A stretch of 64,000 bases of DNA from DRTC01 sp964521025 (GTDB lineage Bacteria > Cloacimonadota > Cloacimonadia > Cloacimonadales > TCS61), in contig CAZFPK010000014.1 of NCBI GenBank assembly GCA_964521025.1, positions 1 to 64,000 on the forward strand. Direction: 5' to 3'. The notes under the pieces were generated by a model, which was not told the origin of the DNA, did not search any database, and saw only the letters and a program-made list of their open reading frames with translations. Shown piece after piece: positions 36,220 through 45,945 of the stretch (its first letter is position 1; every line of letters begins with the position of its first letter). The position numbers and the translations under genes were made by a program.

Positions 36220-37887
36220 CTAAATGCTCAACTTCGTTCTATTCACATTGGTAACGAAACCATCGTAGATCGCTTTCACCAATACGATAGCAGCGAACAT
36301 CGAGCCGACAATTCCAATCGATAATGTAACAGCAAAACCTTTGATCGGTCCTGTTCCAAACTGGTAAAGAACAAGCGCTGTGATGAGTGTTGTGATATTT
36401 GCATCGAGGATCGTGATGATGGCTCGATTGAACCCGGCATCGATCGCGGAACGGACTGTTTTGCCGGAGCGCAGTTCTTCTCGAATTCTCTCAAAAATAA
36501 GCACATTAGCATCGACCGCCATACCGATGGTTAAGATCATTCCTGCGATTCCGGGCATGGTCAGAGTTCCTTCCAGCATGGTCATGACGGCGATAATGAA
36601 TGCGATATTTACAGCGAGAGCAATATTGGCAAAAACTCCTGATAATCCGTAATAGATCATCATGAAAACGATAACGATTGCCATTCCGATCAAGGCTGCC
36701 ATAATTCCTGCTTTGATGCTGTCCGAACCGAGAGTGGGACCAACAGTTCTTTCTTCGATGATATTCACAGGAGCAGGTAGATTACCGGCATTAAGAACAA
36801 TGACCAGGTCTTGTGCTTCTTCCAGTGTAAACGAACCTGTTATTTGAGCTTCCCCTCCTCGAATTTTATCTTCGATAACCGGAGCGCTGTGTACAACATC
36901 ATCCAGCACGATCGACAGTCTTTTTTTAATATTCTGACCGGTAACTGTCTCAAATTTTTTCGCACCTCTTTTATTGAATTTCAGCGAAATATAAGGTTTC
37001 CCGGATGTTTTCGGATCATATCCCTGACCGATCTTCACGGTCGCCTGGTCGAGATATTTTCCGGATAATTCTGTTCTTTCGAGAAGAAAGTAAAGCGGTC
37101 GCGGAGCAAAAACATCATTTTTGTTCTCTTTGCCGATCGCCACCTGGATTCCTGCCGGAACATTTTTTCGGAAATCCTCATCTTTCAGTAATTTTTTGAA
37201 TGGAGCAATATTATTATGAGAAATTACTCCGGGCATATCATCATGTGTTGTCAGTGAAGTAAAAACATTCTGATATTCTTCATCTCCCTCGATTTTATCA
37301 AGTTCGTCGATTTCGCTCTTTGCCGTATCTGCGGCATCTTCTTCTTCCGATTCCATAATATCGAGAGCATCTGCTTCCAAAATATCTTCGACCTGTTCAA
37401 CATCTACGATTTCGATTTTCTGTAAATAATCATATTGCTCGATATTTTCCTGGAGATATTTATCCAATTTCTCGAATGTTTCTTTTGTCTGATCCGAATT
37501 TGCCATCAGTTTGAATTCCAGGAGAGCGGTTTTTCCGATCAATTCTTTGGCTCTGCCCGGATCTTTCAAACCCGGAAGCTGGATAATTATCCTGTTATCT
37601 CCGACTCTCTGGATGGAAGGTTCGGAAACTCCGAATTGATCGATACGGTTGCGGATGATCTCCAGTGCAGTTTTAACCGCATCTTCTCTTTCTTCATTGG
37701 AAAGTTCCAACTGGGAATAATCGACTTCCAATACGATTTGCGAACCGCCCTGCAGATCCAGACCTAATTTCAATCGTTTACTCGTCCAGAAACCTGGCAA
37801 ATTCGGAATGATCAGAGGAGCAACAAAATATGCTGTAACCAGGATCACAACTAAAATTATCAATCCTCTCAATTTCTTATTTTTCAT
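36220..37887 (-). CDS. secD: protein translocase subunit SecD
   Basis: SecD is the partner of SecF. It has an N-terminal helix, the signature LKLGLDLQGGSQIVLEV, a large periplasmic domain (about 45-370) with an acidic insert near 165-190 (EADALDIMESEEEDA), and six C-terminal helices with TIGMAVDANVLIFERIREEL. 555 residues is within the family range. AAGGAG lies about 11 bases before the ATG. No yajC gene is seen next to it. Confidence 0.96.
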   Translation of the reverse strand: MKNKKLRGLIILVVILVTAYFVAPLIIPNLPGFWTSKRLKLGLDLQGGSQIVLEVDYSQLELSNEEREDAVKTALEIIRNRIDQFGVSEPSIQRVGDNRIIIQLPGLKDPGRAKELIGKTALLEFKLMANSDQTKETFEKLDKYLQENIEQYDYLQKIEIVDVEQVEDILEADALDIMESEEEDAADTAKSEIDELDKIEGDEEYQNVFTSLTTHDDMPGVISHNNIAPFKKLLKDEDFRKNVPAGIQVAIGKENKNDVFAPRPLYFLLERTELSGKYLDQATVKIGQGYDPKTSGKPYISLKFNKRGAKKFETVTGQNIKKRLSIVLDDVVHSAPVIEDKIRGGEAQITGSFTLEEAQDLVIVLNAGNLPAPVNIIEERTVGPTLGSDSIKAGIMAALIGMAIVIVFMMIYYGLSGVFANIALAVNIAFIIAVMTMLEGTLTMPGIAGMILTIGMAVDANVLIFERIREELRSGKTVRSAIDAGFNRAIITILDANITTLITALVLYQFGTGPIKGFAVTLSIGIVGSMFAAIVLVKAIYDGFVTNVNRTKLSI

Positions 37888-38108
37888 TAATTAAAACTCC
37901 TTATTTAGGATTTATAAAATTACTACCATTCTGATGTTTATAACAACAGTAATCTTCTGAAGAATCTTTTTTTCAGCGTAGATCCTTCAAGAGAAAAGCA
38001 GTCCGACAACTGCCAGATCAGAATGACAAATAATAAAATTGCAAAACCCCGAAATCTTGCATCTTTTATTTTTGAGAAAAATCAAAAAGTTTTTAAGTCT
38101 TTATGCAG

Positions 38109-38417
38109 TCAAGAATTTTGTCCTAAACTCTTAAAACCAATCTCCTTTTCATCGGGTTTACCGGGTAACTTGATCTCACCATTCTTGCTTTCGAAATTTT
38201 CAATATTTTTATCCAGCAGGTTCAGGAATTGTTTAGCATGCTGCGGAGTTGTAAAGATCCTGCTCAAAATACGAGCATCTTTCAATCCCGGAGCGATCCT
38301 GCCAAAATCGAGGATGAATTCGGAAGGAGAACTGGTTATCATAACAAAATTGGAGTAGATCCCTTCCCCGATCTTTTCATCTAATTTGATGTTCAGTTTT
38401 TTCTTTTTTTGGTCCAT
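38109..38417 (-). CDS. DUF3467 family protein
   Basis: A 102-residue protein with the typical DUF3467 text: GIYSNFVMITSSPSEFILDFGRIAPG and ARILSRIFTTPQHAKQFLNLL. No function is established for the family. The start is ATG 38417 with AGGAG at 38428-38432; the frame opens earlier at a TTG that carries no ribosome site. It lies downstream of the ATPase gene at 38455 (38-base gap) on the same strand. Confidence 0.8.
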   Translation of the reverse strand: MDQKKKKLNIKLDEKIGEGIYSNFVMITSSPSEFILDFGRIAPGLKDARILSRIFTTPQHAKQFLNLLDKNIENFESKNGEIKLPGKPDEKEIGFKSLGQNS

Positions 38418-38454
38418 TTTTATTATCTCCTTTTTTTGTAACATAATAGAAATT

Positions 38455-40038
38455 TCAGATTTCGATTAAAAGCGGAATCACATTTACTCTTGTCTCATTA
38501 TCGATATATTCGACTTCTATTTTTTGTTTAAATTCAAAACTTACTTTTTCGATAAACAGAAGCAGATAGATTTCATTTAAACCAAGTTTTTCCGCATATT
38601 TTGCGGATTGAACCAGTGCTTCTTTATACGAAAAAATATCTACAAAACTTTTTAGTTCCAAACCGTATTTAGATTTTTCATACTCGAGCAACAAATCTAT
38701 TTTTCCATTTCCTGTTGGAAATTCAGGATGAACAGTTACTTCCTTTCTTTCCAAAAAACTGCATAAAAATCTATATAGATTAAAATGATAAACAGCTTCA
38801 AAAATGCGTCCATCTACCCGTCGTGGAACATCTTTGAATAACCAGTGTTTATTTCTAACCAGGTATTTCTTATATAATTTGATGATTTCCGAAATTATTA
38901 ATTTGTTATTCTCGATAATTCCGGAAAGGTCTTCTTCCGGAGAGACTAATACTCCCGTATAACTATAGATCTCTCTGGCAAAATAATTGAACAATCTTTT
39001 TTGGATAAAAGAGGAACTGAATCTGACATATTGCGTTCCTTCAGTTTCTTCGATATCGATGATGCCGTTCATATACAAATAATTATGATATACATCGTCG
39101 AAAGTGAATTCAACTTTTTCACTTGTCTTGAATAATTCCAGGATTACACTTTTGTAAGGTTCTACTTTCGACTTATTTATGATATTTATGATGTTAGCAT
39201 TTGGTTCAATATTTGTCGATTTTTTGTATATATATTGATACCTTTTAAGATCTATCGGTTTTTGGGGATCATCATTATACTTTTCTATCAGCATCTCTCC
39301 AAACCAACAAGTCAGACCCGGCTGTCCTTTAAATTCATAGTAGATATCATCGATCACACACTGTTCGATCTTTTGTCCCGATTCTTTCTGATACCAGTCA
39401 TAAATGTATTGAACTTCATCATTGGTTAAATTCGGTATGTGGATGCTGCGTTGAATATTGAAAGGTGAACCTCTGACATTTTCAATGCCGAGAACGCTGC
39501 GTACTCCGATCAAAGCAACTCCATGCAGCAAGAGAGTTTTGTCTTTGCTTTTTTTACTATCTTCGGAGTTTCTGCTCAAGTAGATGTAGCGGAGAGTATT
39601 GGCAAATTCGCTGATAAATTCTTCCTGTAAAGAATCGAATTCATCGATCAATAAGATTACGCGGTTTGTGAAATATTTTGTGGTGAATAAATCTCGAATT
39701 TCAGCAATTTTTTCGATTGCAGGAAATTCCATATTAAAAACTAATGACAATTCTCTAACAAATTCCTTAGCAATTTCGGATTCTTTTGTTTTATTCTTTA
39801 CAGCTTCCATAGACATCAAAGCAACATCGAAATCCCCCGTCTGCCTTATTTTATTCCTAACTGTTTTCATTACCCAGGTTTTTCCCGTTTGACGAGGTGC
39901 CCAAACTGTTATAAAATGTCCGCCCTCATCATCCGGTTCTCCAAGTATCTGGTGTAAGGCAAAATTTATCAATTCTTCTCTCGGAGCATAATAATTTGTT
40001 TTTTCATTGATCGGTCCGTATGAGCTGAATCGCCGCAT
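38455..40038 (-). CDS. AAA-type ATPase with C-terminal PD-(D/E)XK-like nuclease domain
   Basis: The N-terminal half is a STAND/AAA-like ATPase: Walker A APRQTGKT at 47-54 and Walker B VILLIDEFDSLQEEF. The C-terminal ~150 residues hold a nuclease-like core (GNGKIDLLLEYEKSKYGLELK), the D and E-x-K of PD-(D/E)XK enzymes. Start ATG 40038 follows AAGGAG; an upstream GTG/TTG frame is not preferred. Proteins of this build are frequent in anaerobes, often in multiple copies, with unknown roles; defence or mobile-element origin is possible. Confidence 0.8.
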   Translation of the reverse strand: MRRFSSYGPINEKTNYYAPREELINFALHQILGEPDDEGGHFITVWAPRQTGKTWVMKTVRNKIRQTGDFDVALMSMEAVKNKTKESEIAKEFVRELSLVFNMEFPAIEKIAEIRDLFTTKYFTNRVILLIDEFDSLQEEFISEFANTLRYIYLSRNSEDSKKSKDKTLLLHGVALIGVRSVLGIENVRGSPFNIQRSIHIPNLTNDEVQYIYDWYQKESGQKIEQCVIDDIYYEFKGQPGLTCWFGEMLIEKYNDDPQKPIDLKRYQYIYKKSTNIEPNANIINIINKSKVEPYKSVILELFKTSEKVEFTFDDVYHNYLYMNGIIDIEETEGTQYVRFSSSFIQKRLFNYFAREIYSYTGVLVSPEEDLSGIIENNKLIISEIIKLYKKYLVRNKHWLFKDVPRRVDGRIFEAVYHFNLYRFLCSFLERKEVTVHPEFPTGNGKIDLLLEYEKSKYGLELKSFVDIFSYKEALVQSAKYAEKLGLNEIYLLLFIEKVSFEFKQKIEVEYIDNETRVNVIPLLIEI

Positions 40039-40125
40039 ATTTTCTCCTTGTTCTATCCTCTCCTTTGTTTTATCCACCAATTACACAAATTTTAACATTT
40101 TTTATGTAATACAATAAAATATATA

Positions 40126-40425
40126 TTAATAATCAGTAAATATTTCTTTTATTTTTCTACTCATATCTTCCGTACTTTTGAAAATCGCGTCTTCCCATTC
40201 ATTCGCATCCTCCAAGTACGGAAGAAGACATTTAACAAATTTTATTCTTGCTTTTGATGTCCTGATCTTATCGAGTTCCATGTTGTTGATCGCTACTTTG
40301 AATTTATGAAAGGATATTTTCAGAAGATCTGGAAAGGAAGCATATTCGAGCATTCTCCTGACAAAATATTCATTGGAAATATTTTCCGTTCCGTCCCAGA
40401 AATATTTTTTAAGAACTTCTTGCAT
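40126..40425 (-). CDS. small partner of the AbiEii-type nucleotidyltransferase
   Basis: A 99-residue soluble protein with a basic middle, overlapping the nucleotidyltransferase gene by 17 bases. Features such as LKKYFWDGTE and FVRRMLEYASFPDL resemble small helical partners (DUF6922-like) often found next to such nucleotidyltransferases. In toxin-antitoxin terms it would be the partner or antitoxin. The direct overlap supports joint expression. The family call is from memory and uncertain. Confidence 0.6.
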   Translation of the reverse strand: MQEVLKKYFWDGTENISNEYFVRRMLEYASFPDLLKISFHKFKVAINNMELDKIRTSKARIKFVKCLLPYLEDANEWEDAIFKSTEDMSRKIKEIFTDY

Positions 40426-41092
40426 ATTTTAATAAACCATTTAGCAAATCTTGGACAAAAAGATTGAATTTTTTTTCCGGAATATCTTTTTTCATCAAAA
40501 CAGTTCCTTCTAATTTATAGTCCTTAAAGGCAGTAATAACATCTTCATAAGCAAGAGGAACTATCTTGGTTTTTGCCCATTCCGACAATTGAGGAATTTT
40601 AAATTCATGCAAGAGATAGTAAAGATCGATAAAATCTTTAGTCGATCTGCGATCAAAGGCTGTTGTTAGTTTGTTGGTTGCTATATTTTCTTTGGAATCG
40701 ATTTGGATTTCCCCGATCATCTTTCTTTTACCGATTCCTTTAAAATTTTCAAATACAAATTCAACCTTTAACGGAATTTTTTCTTTATGCAAAATTATTC
40801 GTCTAAAATATTCCGATTCCAAACCAGCTTCGACCTGAAATCTTTTACTTAAACGATTTACGATTGCACGATAACTAATAGCGAATTTTTCTTCCGGAAA
40901 AGAATATCCGTCAAAAAAGAAATCAAGATCGTCTGAATAGCGATGGTCAAAATAAAAGCGGGACAAACAGGTTCCTCCACTTAAATAAAATTCATCTGTT
41001 TGAATCGATTTGAAAACTTCATTTTGAAACGGATTCAGGACATTTTCATAAAAATTTATTTCATCTGAAGTTGCTTTTCTTATTTTTTCCAT
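40409..41092 (-). CDS. AbiEii-type nucleotidyltransferase
   Basis: A 227-residue protein of the nucleotidyltransferase fold. The active-site pattern is G39-G40-T-C-L followed by RYSDDLDF at 51-58, as in AbiEii/DUF1814 toxins of type IV-like abortive infection systems. ATKL-type and DRRSTKDFIDLYYLL segments follow, also typical. It starts 2 bases after the end of coaD and overlaps its small partner. An anti-phage or toxin role is inferred from the family. Confidence 0.82.
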   Translation of the reverse strand: MEKIRKATSDEINFYENVLNPFQNEVFKSIQTDEFYLSGGTCLSRFYFDHRYSDDLDFFFDGYSFPEEKFAISYRAIVNRLSKRFQVEAGLESEYFRRIILHKEKIPLKVEFVFENFKGIGKRKMIGEIQIDSKENIATNKLTTAFDRRSTKDFIDLYYLLHEFKIPQLSEWAKTKIVPLAYEDVITAFKDYKLEGTVLMKKDIPEKKFNLFVQDLLNGLLKYARSS

Positions 41093-41094
41093 CT

Positions 41095-41574
41095 TTATTT
41101 TTTGTTTTTATTCAGCAATGCCTGTTCGACACATTCTGGGATCAAATCACGAATATTACCTCCTAACCTGACAACCTGCCGGATCATGGTCGAACTCAAA
41201 TATAAGTATTTATTTTCAGGAACAAAAAAGATCGTATCCACCTCTCCATAAAGTTCTTTGTTCATCAAAGCGAGTGAAAGTTCATACTCAAAATCGGAAA
41301 CTGCCCTTAAACCTCTGATCATCGCAGAAGCCTTGATCTTTTTTGCATAATCGACAACTAATCCATCGAATTCTTCAACTCTGACATTGGGCAGATCTTT
41401 AGTCGATTCCCGGCATAATTTTACTCTGTCCTTAAGATCGAAAATCGTATTTTTAGCATGATCATGAGCAACCGCCAGAATCACTTCATCAAAAATATTG
41501 GTCGCTTTTTTCAGGACATCGATGTGCCCGTTCGTAATGGGATCGAATGTTCCGGGATAGATGGCTATTTTCAT
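41095..41574 (-). CDS. coaD: phosphopantetheine adenylyltransferase
   Basis: CoaD makes dephospho-CoA from ATP and 4'-phosphopantetheine, the fourth step of coenzyme A synthesis. The nucleotidyltransferase motif YPGTFDPITNGHID is at residues 5-18, IRGLRAVSDFEYELSLALMN in the middle and YLSSTMIRQV near the end. 159 residues is normal. GAGGAAAA precedes the ATG. It is a core gene lying inside a run of accessory genes. Confidence 0.96.
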   Translation of the reverse strand: MKIAIYPGTFDPITNGHIDVLKKATNIFDEVILAVAHDHAKNTIFDLKDRVKLCRESTKDLPNVRVEEFDGLVVDYAKKIKASAMIRGLRAVSDFEYELSLALMNKELYGEVDTIFFVPENKYLYLSSTMIRQVVRLGGNIRDLIPECVEQALLNKNKK

Positions 41575-41613
41575 TTTTTCCTCTTTTATTAATCCGTGAA
41601 ATTCATAAAAATT

Positions 41614-43536
41614 TTATTTATCTTGAATTAAATATGATAATTTTTCTAAAAAATTTGTTCTAACAAAATCCTCCGGTAATTTATATTTACCATTACTAAC
41701 AGTTTGCAATTTTAAAGCAGTTTTACAGACATAATTTGAAAAAAACTTATCTAAATCCAAAACTTTATCAAGGATTTTCCAATCTTCTTTTATAGGAATC
41801 GAACCACCAAAATCTTTCCTCAACCAATGACCAACCGTATGTTTATATTTTGCCGGAAATATTTCGGTGAGTTCTTTTTTTGTAAGATTTTTCTTTTTCC
41901 TTTTTAAGTTTAGATAATCTGCTACTAAGACTTGATCTACATTATATAATCTTCTTTTTGAAAAATAGTCTTCTTCCAATGACGCTCTCGCTCCCGGAGA
42001 AGCTCCCCAATTTTTTCTTTTTTCATTTTTAAATTTTCCCATGTAATTTTTATTAATGCCGACTTCATCTTTTATAACCGTTTTATCTTCTATATTATTA
42101 TAATATTCTAATTTAGTATTTATATTGATCAATGATTTCTTTTCTTTAATATTCGAAATTAAATTATCGTCATTATATATAAATACCAAATTTTCATTTA
42201 TATTTTCTTCGGAAAAAATAACAAACTCTTTTGAATAAGATTTATCCTCCCATTTCACAATAACATATTTTGGAAATCCGAGAGAATTCGTTTCTAAAAT
42301 TTCGACAATAATCCCTTGTATTTTATTCTTATTCAAATTATTTACGACCTTATATCCGGTAAAATTGATTTTTCTCCTTTTTTTGTTCGGAGGAATTTTA
42401 TGTGATAAATTCATTTTTTTATAGTTAAATTTATATCTCACGATTTTATTATCATCGACAATCATAAAAATCGGAAACCACTTTTTGTTATTCTCGACAA
42501 CGATCATATTCCTGATTATCCATCCGTAATCATTTATTAATGAAGTATTATAGATCATTTCAAGATCAAATTCTTTTGAACCGATAAAACAAATACCATC
42601 TTTCTTAAATACTTTTTTTATTTCACCATTCAGAAAAAGAGATAATAAATTATTATATTCTTTTTTTCGATCAAGTATTATCAAAAATCCATTTTCAGCA
42701 AACTTTTCATTTAGTGATAAATCTTTTTTAAAATGTAGATTATAAAAATTATCATCATTGATTTCTTCATATTTATATGCTTTAAAATCAAGTTTTATAA
42801 TACAATCATCTCCCAGCGAACATCTTTTTTTCATTACTTCGACATAATCCGAACTGTTCTCGATCATGATCGCAGACAAATTATCACTAAATATAGATTC
42901 ATTTAGATTTTGCACAACTTTCAAGGTAGTTCCGCTTCCGGCAAAAGGATCCAAAATCACATTTTCTTCATGTAATTCAACCAACTCCAATAAATTAAAT
43001 ACTAAATTTTCCGGATAAACTGCAATATGATTATATGGTGTAAATTGTAAACTAACTTTTAATATATTGGAATAATCAGGATTATTATCTCTTTTTCGTT
43101 GGAAGATATTATGTTCGGATTTTGTGAAAACGAAAACCGGTTCATAACTATTTGTAAAACGATTTTTAACACTCGAAGGCATATGATTCGGTTTATACCA
43201 GATTATAATATCATCCAATTTCCAACCATCCAAAATCATAAACCGGGCAAGTTTAAAAGGGATGAATCCTAAAGGTGATTTACCATATTTAGATAAATAT
43301 TTATCTCCGATATTTAAGAAAAAAACTCCTTCTTTATTGAGTTTCTTTCTTAAAAGATTGAAAATTGAAATTAATTTGCCGATATATTCCTGATAACTTC
43401 CTTCATTACCGATCTGTCCGTCAAAACCATAATCTCTTTGATTCCAATATGGAGGTGATGTTATTGCTAAATCTATAGAATCATTGCTTAAACTTGATAA
43501 TCCGCAATAAACATCAGAATTAATTATTTTATACAT
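41614..43536 (-). CDS. DNA methyltransferase, beta class (likely N4-cytosine)
   Basis: The catalytic motif TSPPYW (26-31) comes first and the SAM motif DPFAGSGTT (196-204) later, the order of beta-class enzymes; TSPPY is usual for N4-cytosine methylases. At 640 residues it is long: after about 240 comes a variable region, and the C-terminal 150 residues contain GASPGARASL and KYKHTVGHWLRKDFGG, a DNA-binding-like region seen with some such methylases. No ribosome site is clear. It lies 6 bases after the nuclease-like gene, giving a likely type II pair. Confidence 0.85.
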   Translation of the reverse strand: MYKIINSDVYCGLSSLSNDSIDLAITSPPYWNQRDYGFDGQIGNEGSYQEYIGKLISIFNLLRKKLNKEGVFFLNIGDKYLSKYGKSPLGFIPFKLARFMILDGWKLDDIIIWYKPNHMPSSVKNRFTNSYEPVFVFTKSEHNIFQRKRDNNPDYSNILKVSLQFTPYNHIAVYPENLVFNLLELVELHEENVILDPFAGSGTTLKVVQNLNESIFSDNLSAIMIENSSDYVEVMKKRCSLGDDCIIKLDFKAYKYEEINDDNFYNLHFKKDLSLNEKFAENGFLIILDRKKEYNNLLSLFLNGEIKKVFKKDGICFIGSKEFDLEMIYNTSLINDYGWIIRNMIVVENNKKWFPIFMIVDDNKIVRYKFNYKKMNLSHKIPPNKKRRKINFTGYKVVNNLNKNKIQGIIVEILETNSLGFPKYVIVKWEDKSYSKEFVIFSEENINENLVFIYNDDNLISNIKEKKSLININTKLEYYNNIEDKTVIKDEVGINKNYMGKFKNEKRKNWGASPGARASLEEDYFSKRRLYNVDQVLVADYLNLKRKKKNLTKKELTEIFPAKYKHTVGHWLRKDFGGSIPIKEDWKILDKVLDLDKFFSNYVCKTALKLQTVSNGKYKLPEDFVRTNFLEKLSYLIQDK

Positions 43537-43542
43537 TTCGAA

Positions 43543-44298
43543 TTATTTATGGTTTAATTTCAAACCAATTAATTGCTCTTCTTTTTTATGAAATTCTTTA
43601 TTAATAAATAGAATATTAAATCTGAACGGTTTTTCTTTTAATAGTTGAAAAAAAGGATTTCTCTTGTAATAATATCTGAATGCTTCGTTTTTGTTTTTAC
43701 TCCCACCACAAATTTCGTTTCCATAAACTTTCTTTAGTTTTCCGTTAGGAACTGAAATTAAGATGATCGAGAGAATTTTTAAATTACCATCTTCAAGTTT
43801 ATCATAAACTATCTGAATTATATAAGTTAAACATATCTTATTTTTACTTTTATAAATCGCTGGTAAATTCGATGAGTGTTTAATTCTATTACCTTGTTTA
43901 TTTTCTTCAAAAATGTAAGAGGTTTGATTTTCTCCAATTGAGACTACACCTAAAAAATCACTGGAATTTTTTTTCTTCTTTTTATCTTTTTTATCAAAAT
44001 AATAAAATGAAGAAGTTTTAACATCGATATGAATAAATGCATTACAGGTTTCATATAACAAATCAGAACCGATTGGAGTTGAATTTGGAATTCCGAGATT
44101 GTTGAATAACCAATGATAAATCCTTTCTGCACCTCTATCTATATCGCAAGATTTCTTGATAAAAGCATCGATCCAATCTGCTTTTATTTCGTCTTTTGAG
44201 TTTAAAGCATTTATCATTTTATCTTTATCTTTCAATAACATGAATGACATTTGATCTAAATAATATTTTTCCCAAAATTCTAATTCTGTTAATTTCAT
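43543..44298 (-). CDS. putative type II restriction endonuclease
   Basis: A 251-residue protein next to a DNA methylase. The segment IGSDLLYETCNAFIHIDVKTSS has the acidic residue and D-x-K of a PD-(D/E)XK nuclease core, and such an 'IHIDVKT' strand is typical of restriction enzymes. I do not recognise the exact family or its target. The basic stretch KKDKKKKKNSSD is notable. GAGG precedes the ATG. The call rests mainly on context and this motif. Confidence 0.7.
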   Translation of the reverse strand: MKLTELEFWEKYYLDQMSFMLLKDKDKMINALNSKDEIKADWIDAFIKKSCDIDRGAERIYHWLFNNLGIPNSTPIGSDLLYETCNAFIHIDVKTSSFYYFDKKDKKKKKNSSDFLGVVSIGENQTSYIFEENKQGNRIKHSSNLPAIYKSKNKICLTYIIQIVYDKLEDGNLKILSIILISVPNGKLKKVYGNEICGGSKNKNEAFRYYYKRNPFFQLLKEKPFRFNILFINKEFHKKEEQLIGLKLNHK

Positions 44299-44410
44299 TT
44301 TTTCCTCTTATTTTAAACCACAAAGACTCGAAGGCACAAATAAAACACGAAGGTTATGATTAAGAAACCAGTTTTTTTCTTATCTGTGAAAATCCGTTCA
44401 ATCCGTGTTA

Positions 44411-45631
44411 TCAGTGTTCCAACTCCTCGATTTCTTTCGGGATATTTTCAGACAGATTTTTACAACCGGTTTTCGTAACCAGGATATCATCTTCGATACG
44501 CACACCGATCTTTTCTTTTGGAATATAAATTCCCGGTTCGACTGTGATCACATTTCCGGCTTTTAGAACCGAGTCTCTTTTACCGATGTCGTGTGTATCC
44601 AATCCAAGATGATGCGAAACCGAATGCATATAATATTTTTTATATTCTTTTTTTCCTCTGGTACTTTTGATCAATTTCAGTCTTACTAATGCTTCTTTGA
44701 TCAATTTTGTTGTTTCTTTGTTCAATTCTTTCAAACCGATTCCCGGTTTGATCATTTCGATTATTTTCTTATTCACAGATAGAACTTCCCGGTAAACTGC
44801 TTTCTGCCTGGTTGTGAATTTCCCGGAAACCGGAAAAGTGCGTGATATATCTGCACTGTAATTATTGCATGCTGCTCCAACATCGAGCAGGATGAGATCA
44901 TTTTTCCCGATTTTAGAATCGTTATGAACATAATGCAGAGTTGCTGCGTTTTTCCCGGCAGCGATAATCGATTTGAAACCGAGATGACGCATTCCGCTTC
45001 TCATGATTTCATAATTCAGGATCGCTTCCAGTTCATATTCCATCATCCCGCTTTTTGCCTTTTTCATTATTTCGGAGATTCCTCTTTCCGTAACATCGAT
45101 CGCAGTCTGGATCTGCCCGATTTCCCATCTGTCTTTGATCAAACGCAAAGGACGAATAATCTCCGTGAAATCTTCATAAATAAGGTTTGGAAATCTATCC
45201 CGTACGGATTTGATGAACATCTGCTGCTTATTCAGAGGAGAATTCAAACCTGAATGAATGTGATTGATGAAACATTTTTTCTTGTTCAGAAGATACGAGC
45301 CGATCTTCCGTTCAAATTCATCCAAATAGGAAATATTTTCAATTCCGCTGAACTGTTTGGCTTTTTTCGGAATTAATTTCTCACCTTCCCAGACAATCCT
45401 TTCCGGGAGATTTCTCTCGATAAAAAGCTCGCACGCAGGTTTATCCTTAACTTTATAAATAACCAGAACTGCATCGGGAATTTCCAATCCAACCAAATAC
45501 AAAAAGTTATTTTCCTGCTGAAAATACCAGGTATCATGTTTTTCGGACGCAGCAAAAAGGATAATGATCTCGTCTTTTTTTATTTTTTTTGCCAGTTTTT
45601 CCCTTCTTTTCGTGAGTAGTTTTTTATCCAT
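44411..45631 (-). CDS. pepP: Xaa-Pro aminopeptidase (M24)
   Basis: PepP removes an N-terminal residue in front of proline and needs two metal ions. The N-terminal domain is followed by the pita-bread fold with metal ligands in LLDVGAACNNYSADISRTFP, HSVSHHLGLDTHD, TVEPGIYIP and VRIEDDILV. The start is ATG 45631 because AAGGAG lies 8 bases before it; the frame opens 36 bases earlier without a good site. The length of 406 residues is normal. Confidence 0.93.
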   Translation of the reverse strand: MDKKLLTKRREKLAKKIKKDEIIILFAASEKHDTWYFQQENNFLYLVGLEIPDAVLVIYKVKDKPACELFIERNLPERIVWEGEKLIPKKAKQFSGIENISYLDEFERKIGSYLLNKKKCFINHIHSGLNSPLNKQQMFIKSVRDRFPNLIYEDFTEIIRPLRLIKDRWEIGQIQTAIDVTERGISEIMKKAKSGMMEYELEAILNYEIMRSGMRHLGFKSIIAAGKNAATLHYVHNDSKIGKNDLILLDVGAACNNYSADISRTFPVSGKFTTRQKAVYREVLSVNKKIIEMIKPGIGLKELNKETTKLIKEALVRLKLIKSTRGKKEYKKYYMHSVSHHLGLDTHDIGKRDSVLKAGNVITVEPGIYIPKEKIGVRIEDDILVTKTGCKNLSENIPKEIEELEH

Positions 45632-45945
45632 TTGGATTCTCCTTATCCATTGAATTTCACTCTTCATTTTTTGGATGAAATAGAGGAAAAAAATAAGGTG
45701 AAATCAGTCAATGATATTTTGGTTTGGGAAGTTTTTTCTAATTGAAACTTGTGAAGTCTTTGAGACTTACCAAGTTTTCAAAAACTTTTGAAAAGTTAAC
45801 CAGGTTGATATTTATTACTGCGATAATGATATCAATCATGAATATTCTTTTTTCTTAAAAACTTCACAAATCTCGGAGATTTGGTAAGTTTTTTTCTGAA
45901 ACTTTTGAAGTCTTTGAAACTTACCAAGTTTCACAAACATGATAT
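45632..45945. other. intergenic region filled with 'cttaccaag' repeats
   Basis: About 314 bases between pepP and the TPR gene. More than half is taken up by direct and inverted copies of one short repeat (see 45744-45932). No gene or RNA gene seen; the pepP promoter should lie near its pepP end. Confidence 0.6.
45744..45932. repeat. direct and inverted copies of a ~35-base repeat
   Basis: Copies run 45744-45778 and 45898-45932 in direct orientation (text like 'gaagtctttgagacttacc'), with an inverted copy at 45858-45893. Each copy is itself partly palindromic (aagtct...agactt). They lie directly past the 3' end of the TPR gene. Confidence 0.7.

Noticed and set aside
45744..45932. CRISPR array
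   Set aside because: Repeats are imperfect, in both orientations, without regular unique spacers, and no cas genes are present.
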